Part shown: in pieces, positions 13,656-15,130 of the stretch
Layout of the letters: the number at the start of each line of letters is the position of its first letter
Numbering within the stretch: the first letter of the stretch is position 1
Assembly (NCBI GenBank): GCA_028565635.1
Contig: JAOXYB010028978.1
Location: 1 to 15,130 of the forward strand
From: Phoronis ovalis
Taxonomy: Eukaryota; Phoronida; Phoronidae
Reading direction: 5' to 3'
Length of the DNA: 15,130 nt
The notes under the pieces: model-generated
Database searches by the model: none
Seen by the model: only the letters and a program-made list of their open reading frames with translations
What the model was told of the DNA's origin: nothing
Made by a program: the position numbers and the translations under genes

Positions 13656-15130
13656 CTGCAAAGTACAAAACATTACAAAAACAAGCATAAAATTATTCCA
13701 ATATTGTTATTGTAAAAAATTCAAACATGTCTACCAAGGCCAACCAAGAAAAATTGAACATTGCGAGCTGACTGGGGGGTGTTTACATAAAATATGATTG
13801 AAAGCACGGAATTGCCTGTCAATGGGGTAACACTGCTGAAATATAGTTATCTTATTTATTTGCTATAACTACAAAAGATTTCTTTGAAATTTGTAGATAG
13901 AATGAACAACAAACTACATTGTCGTATTTTCCTATTTTTATCATATATTCTCATGAAAACGTGATAAATGGTATTTTCAGCAACAATCCTTATTATGGAT
14001 AACGATAAGCATTATGAGGTTAAATTTTCATTTAGAGATACAGTTTGAGAAAAAAGTGATTTTTTTTTGCTGACAGGTGGCGATTCGTTTCAAAGACAAA
14101 AAAAATTAAGGGTCTATGGGGTCATAGTCCCAACCGTTGTTAACACGCTGAAATTCTTCTCTATAATTTATATATATCGTATAATATGTACAATTTTGTT
14201 TAATTACTTTTAGATACATATTCTGTAAATATTTAAATAGTTTAAATTAGTTTCAATCATTTGTTTGTTTTAAAATCATAAAAAATTATTTCATGGGTTT
14301 CGCTGAATGACAACAAATGATGTCATATAGTGTTAACAAGTTGAAAGAAAATTTCAAACTATAAAGAAACAAGGCTTCTAAAACATGTAGTTTGGCGACA
14401 AATATCTTCCTTCTCGTGGTTCTAGTAAAGTAGGATTCTAAATAGCCTCAGTTTTGTGGCAAAATTAGTGCATGAGCACAGTTTTACTTGGTGTCACTTT
14501 TGAACATCACGCTGAGGATATTTTGCTCTTCGGATGTTTACAGCCCACAATTGAACTTAATTTAACAAAAATTAACTGATATTATCTTCAGTTCATATTA
14601 GGATTTTTAAAAAAGTGCTTCATGCAATAATTCAAGTCATCTTAATTTGATTAGCTTATTTTTCTCGGTGTTGCCACGCACATGTTACAAAAGATAAATA
14701 ATCGTATGGCAGTAATAAGCGTTCAATCATATACTTTGTATGAATTCTTTGATTTGCCACTCAAATGTGTAACTTTTCACCATGAAATCCCTGGAAACTT
14801 TTCTTTACAAAGAAATTAGCTAACGCAAATGATCTAACCTTGATTCCGGATAAAATAGGCCCCATTCCCAAACACACCATTATTCTACCACAAGACAACA
14901 AAAGTAGTTTTATTTTACAAGAATCTAAACTTTATTTTAAAAATATATACTTTATTACTATCAGACATGTAAGTATAGAAATATGTATAAAACTCAATTT
15001 GGCAGTATTTTTTAAACAAAACAAGAGGTCTGCGGGTGCAGACAGATGCCCATTATATGATGTAGTTTCTGTAGTTGTAAAGCCATCTTTGTATGTATAA
15101 GAGTTGTAAGGTTGATAATAGAGGGAAAAT
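13656..15130 (-). other. Upstream intron or 5' region of sushi gene
   Basis: No sushi-like or signal-peptide exon was recognised on the minus strand. It must hold at least part of an intron, because the 13655 exon starts in phase 1 after a good acceptor. A weak direct repeat (tgttaacacgctgaaa near 14139 and tgttaacaagttgaaa near 14331, 14 of 16 matching) and the hairpin at 15028-15043 are the only structures noted. Confidence 0.55.
15021..15043. repeat. Possible dispersed-repeat end with short hairpin
   Basis: ACAAGAG is followed by GTCTGC, a GGGT loop and GCAGAC: perfect 6-bp arms, GC-rich against AT-rich flanks. Motifs beginning ACAAGAGG with an inverted centre recall repeats I have seen in bivalve genomes. 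That recollection is the only basis for calling it a repeat. Confidence 0.3.

Noticed and set aside
13720-13778. Candidate signal-peptide exon on the minus strand (begins MFNFSWLAL)
   Set aside because: The hydrophobic run is too short and interrupted, and the nearest donor leaves phase 0, whereas the next sushi exon needs phase 1.
14840-15100. 86-residue + strand ORF near the right end
   Set aside because: It has AT-driven composition, no domain, and runs through the possible dispersed repeat.

Overview
The window looks like genomic DNA from an invertebrate animal. It is strongly AT-rich, both genes are split into short exons with GT-AG introns of about 0.1-0.9 kb, and both products are animal-type multidomain proteins. 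Low-complexity and foldback repeats in the introns would suit a marine lophotrochozoan such as a bivalve mollusc, but that placement is only an inference. There are no bacterial genes, operons, RNA genes or CRISPR arrays.

Two protein-coding genes converge tail to tail. On the + strand, 681-7265 holds the last 13 exons of a MyTH4-FERM protein of the PLEKHH1/PLEKHH2 (C. elegans MAX-1) family. I rebuilt 576 residues in one continuous frame to a TGA stop. The coiled-coil/PH N-terminal part lies upstream of the window. On the - strand, 13655 down to 8568 holds the last 7 exons of a type I membrane protein: five sushi (CCP) domains, one transmembrane helix and a 209-residue cytoplasmic tail, 588 residues in frame to a TAA stop. 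Its signal peptide exon, and perhaps more sushi domains, lie beyond the right end or were not recognised. The 1.3 kb between the two stops (7266-8567) contains both 3' UTRs and candidate poly(A) signals on each strand.

The most interesting gene is the sushi protein. Its tail carries a PPxY motif (PPPY), an LPxY motif (LPSY) and a DSGxxS sequence (DSGLQS). The first two match the NEDD4-family ligase binding logic described for vertebrate SUSD4; the third matches the beta-TrCP phosphodegron consensus. Every sushi exon is a symmetrical phase 1-1 module. The last sushi domain has an extra pair of cysteines.

The rest is intronic or intergenic. Notable structures are a roughly 176-bp imperfect foldback element at 5391-5566, an AATCGCCC repeat cluster with an 11-bp-arm palindrome at 203-271, and a short hairpin in a possible dispersed repeat near 15021. 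I see no wholly new system; the two gene models and the tail motifs are the solid content. Start exons, promoters and exact transcript ends cannot be assigned from this window.
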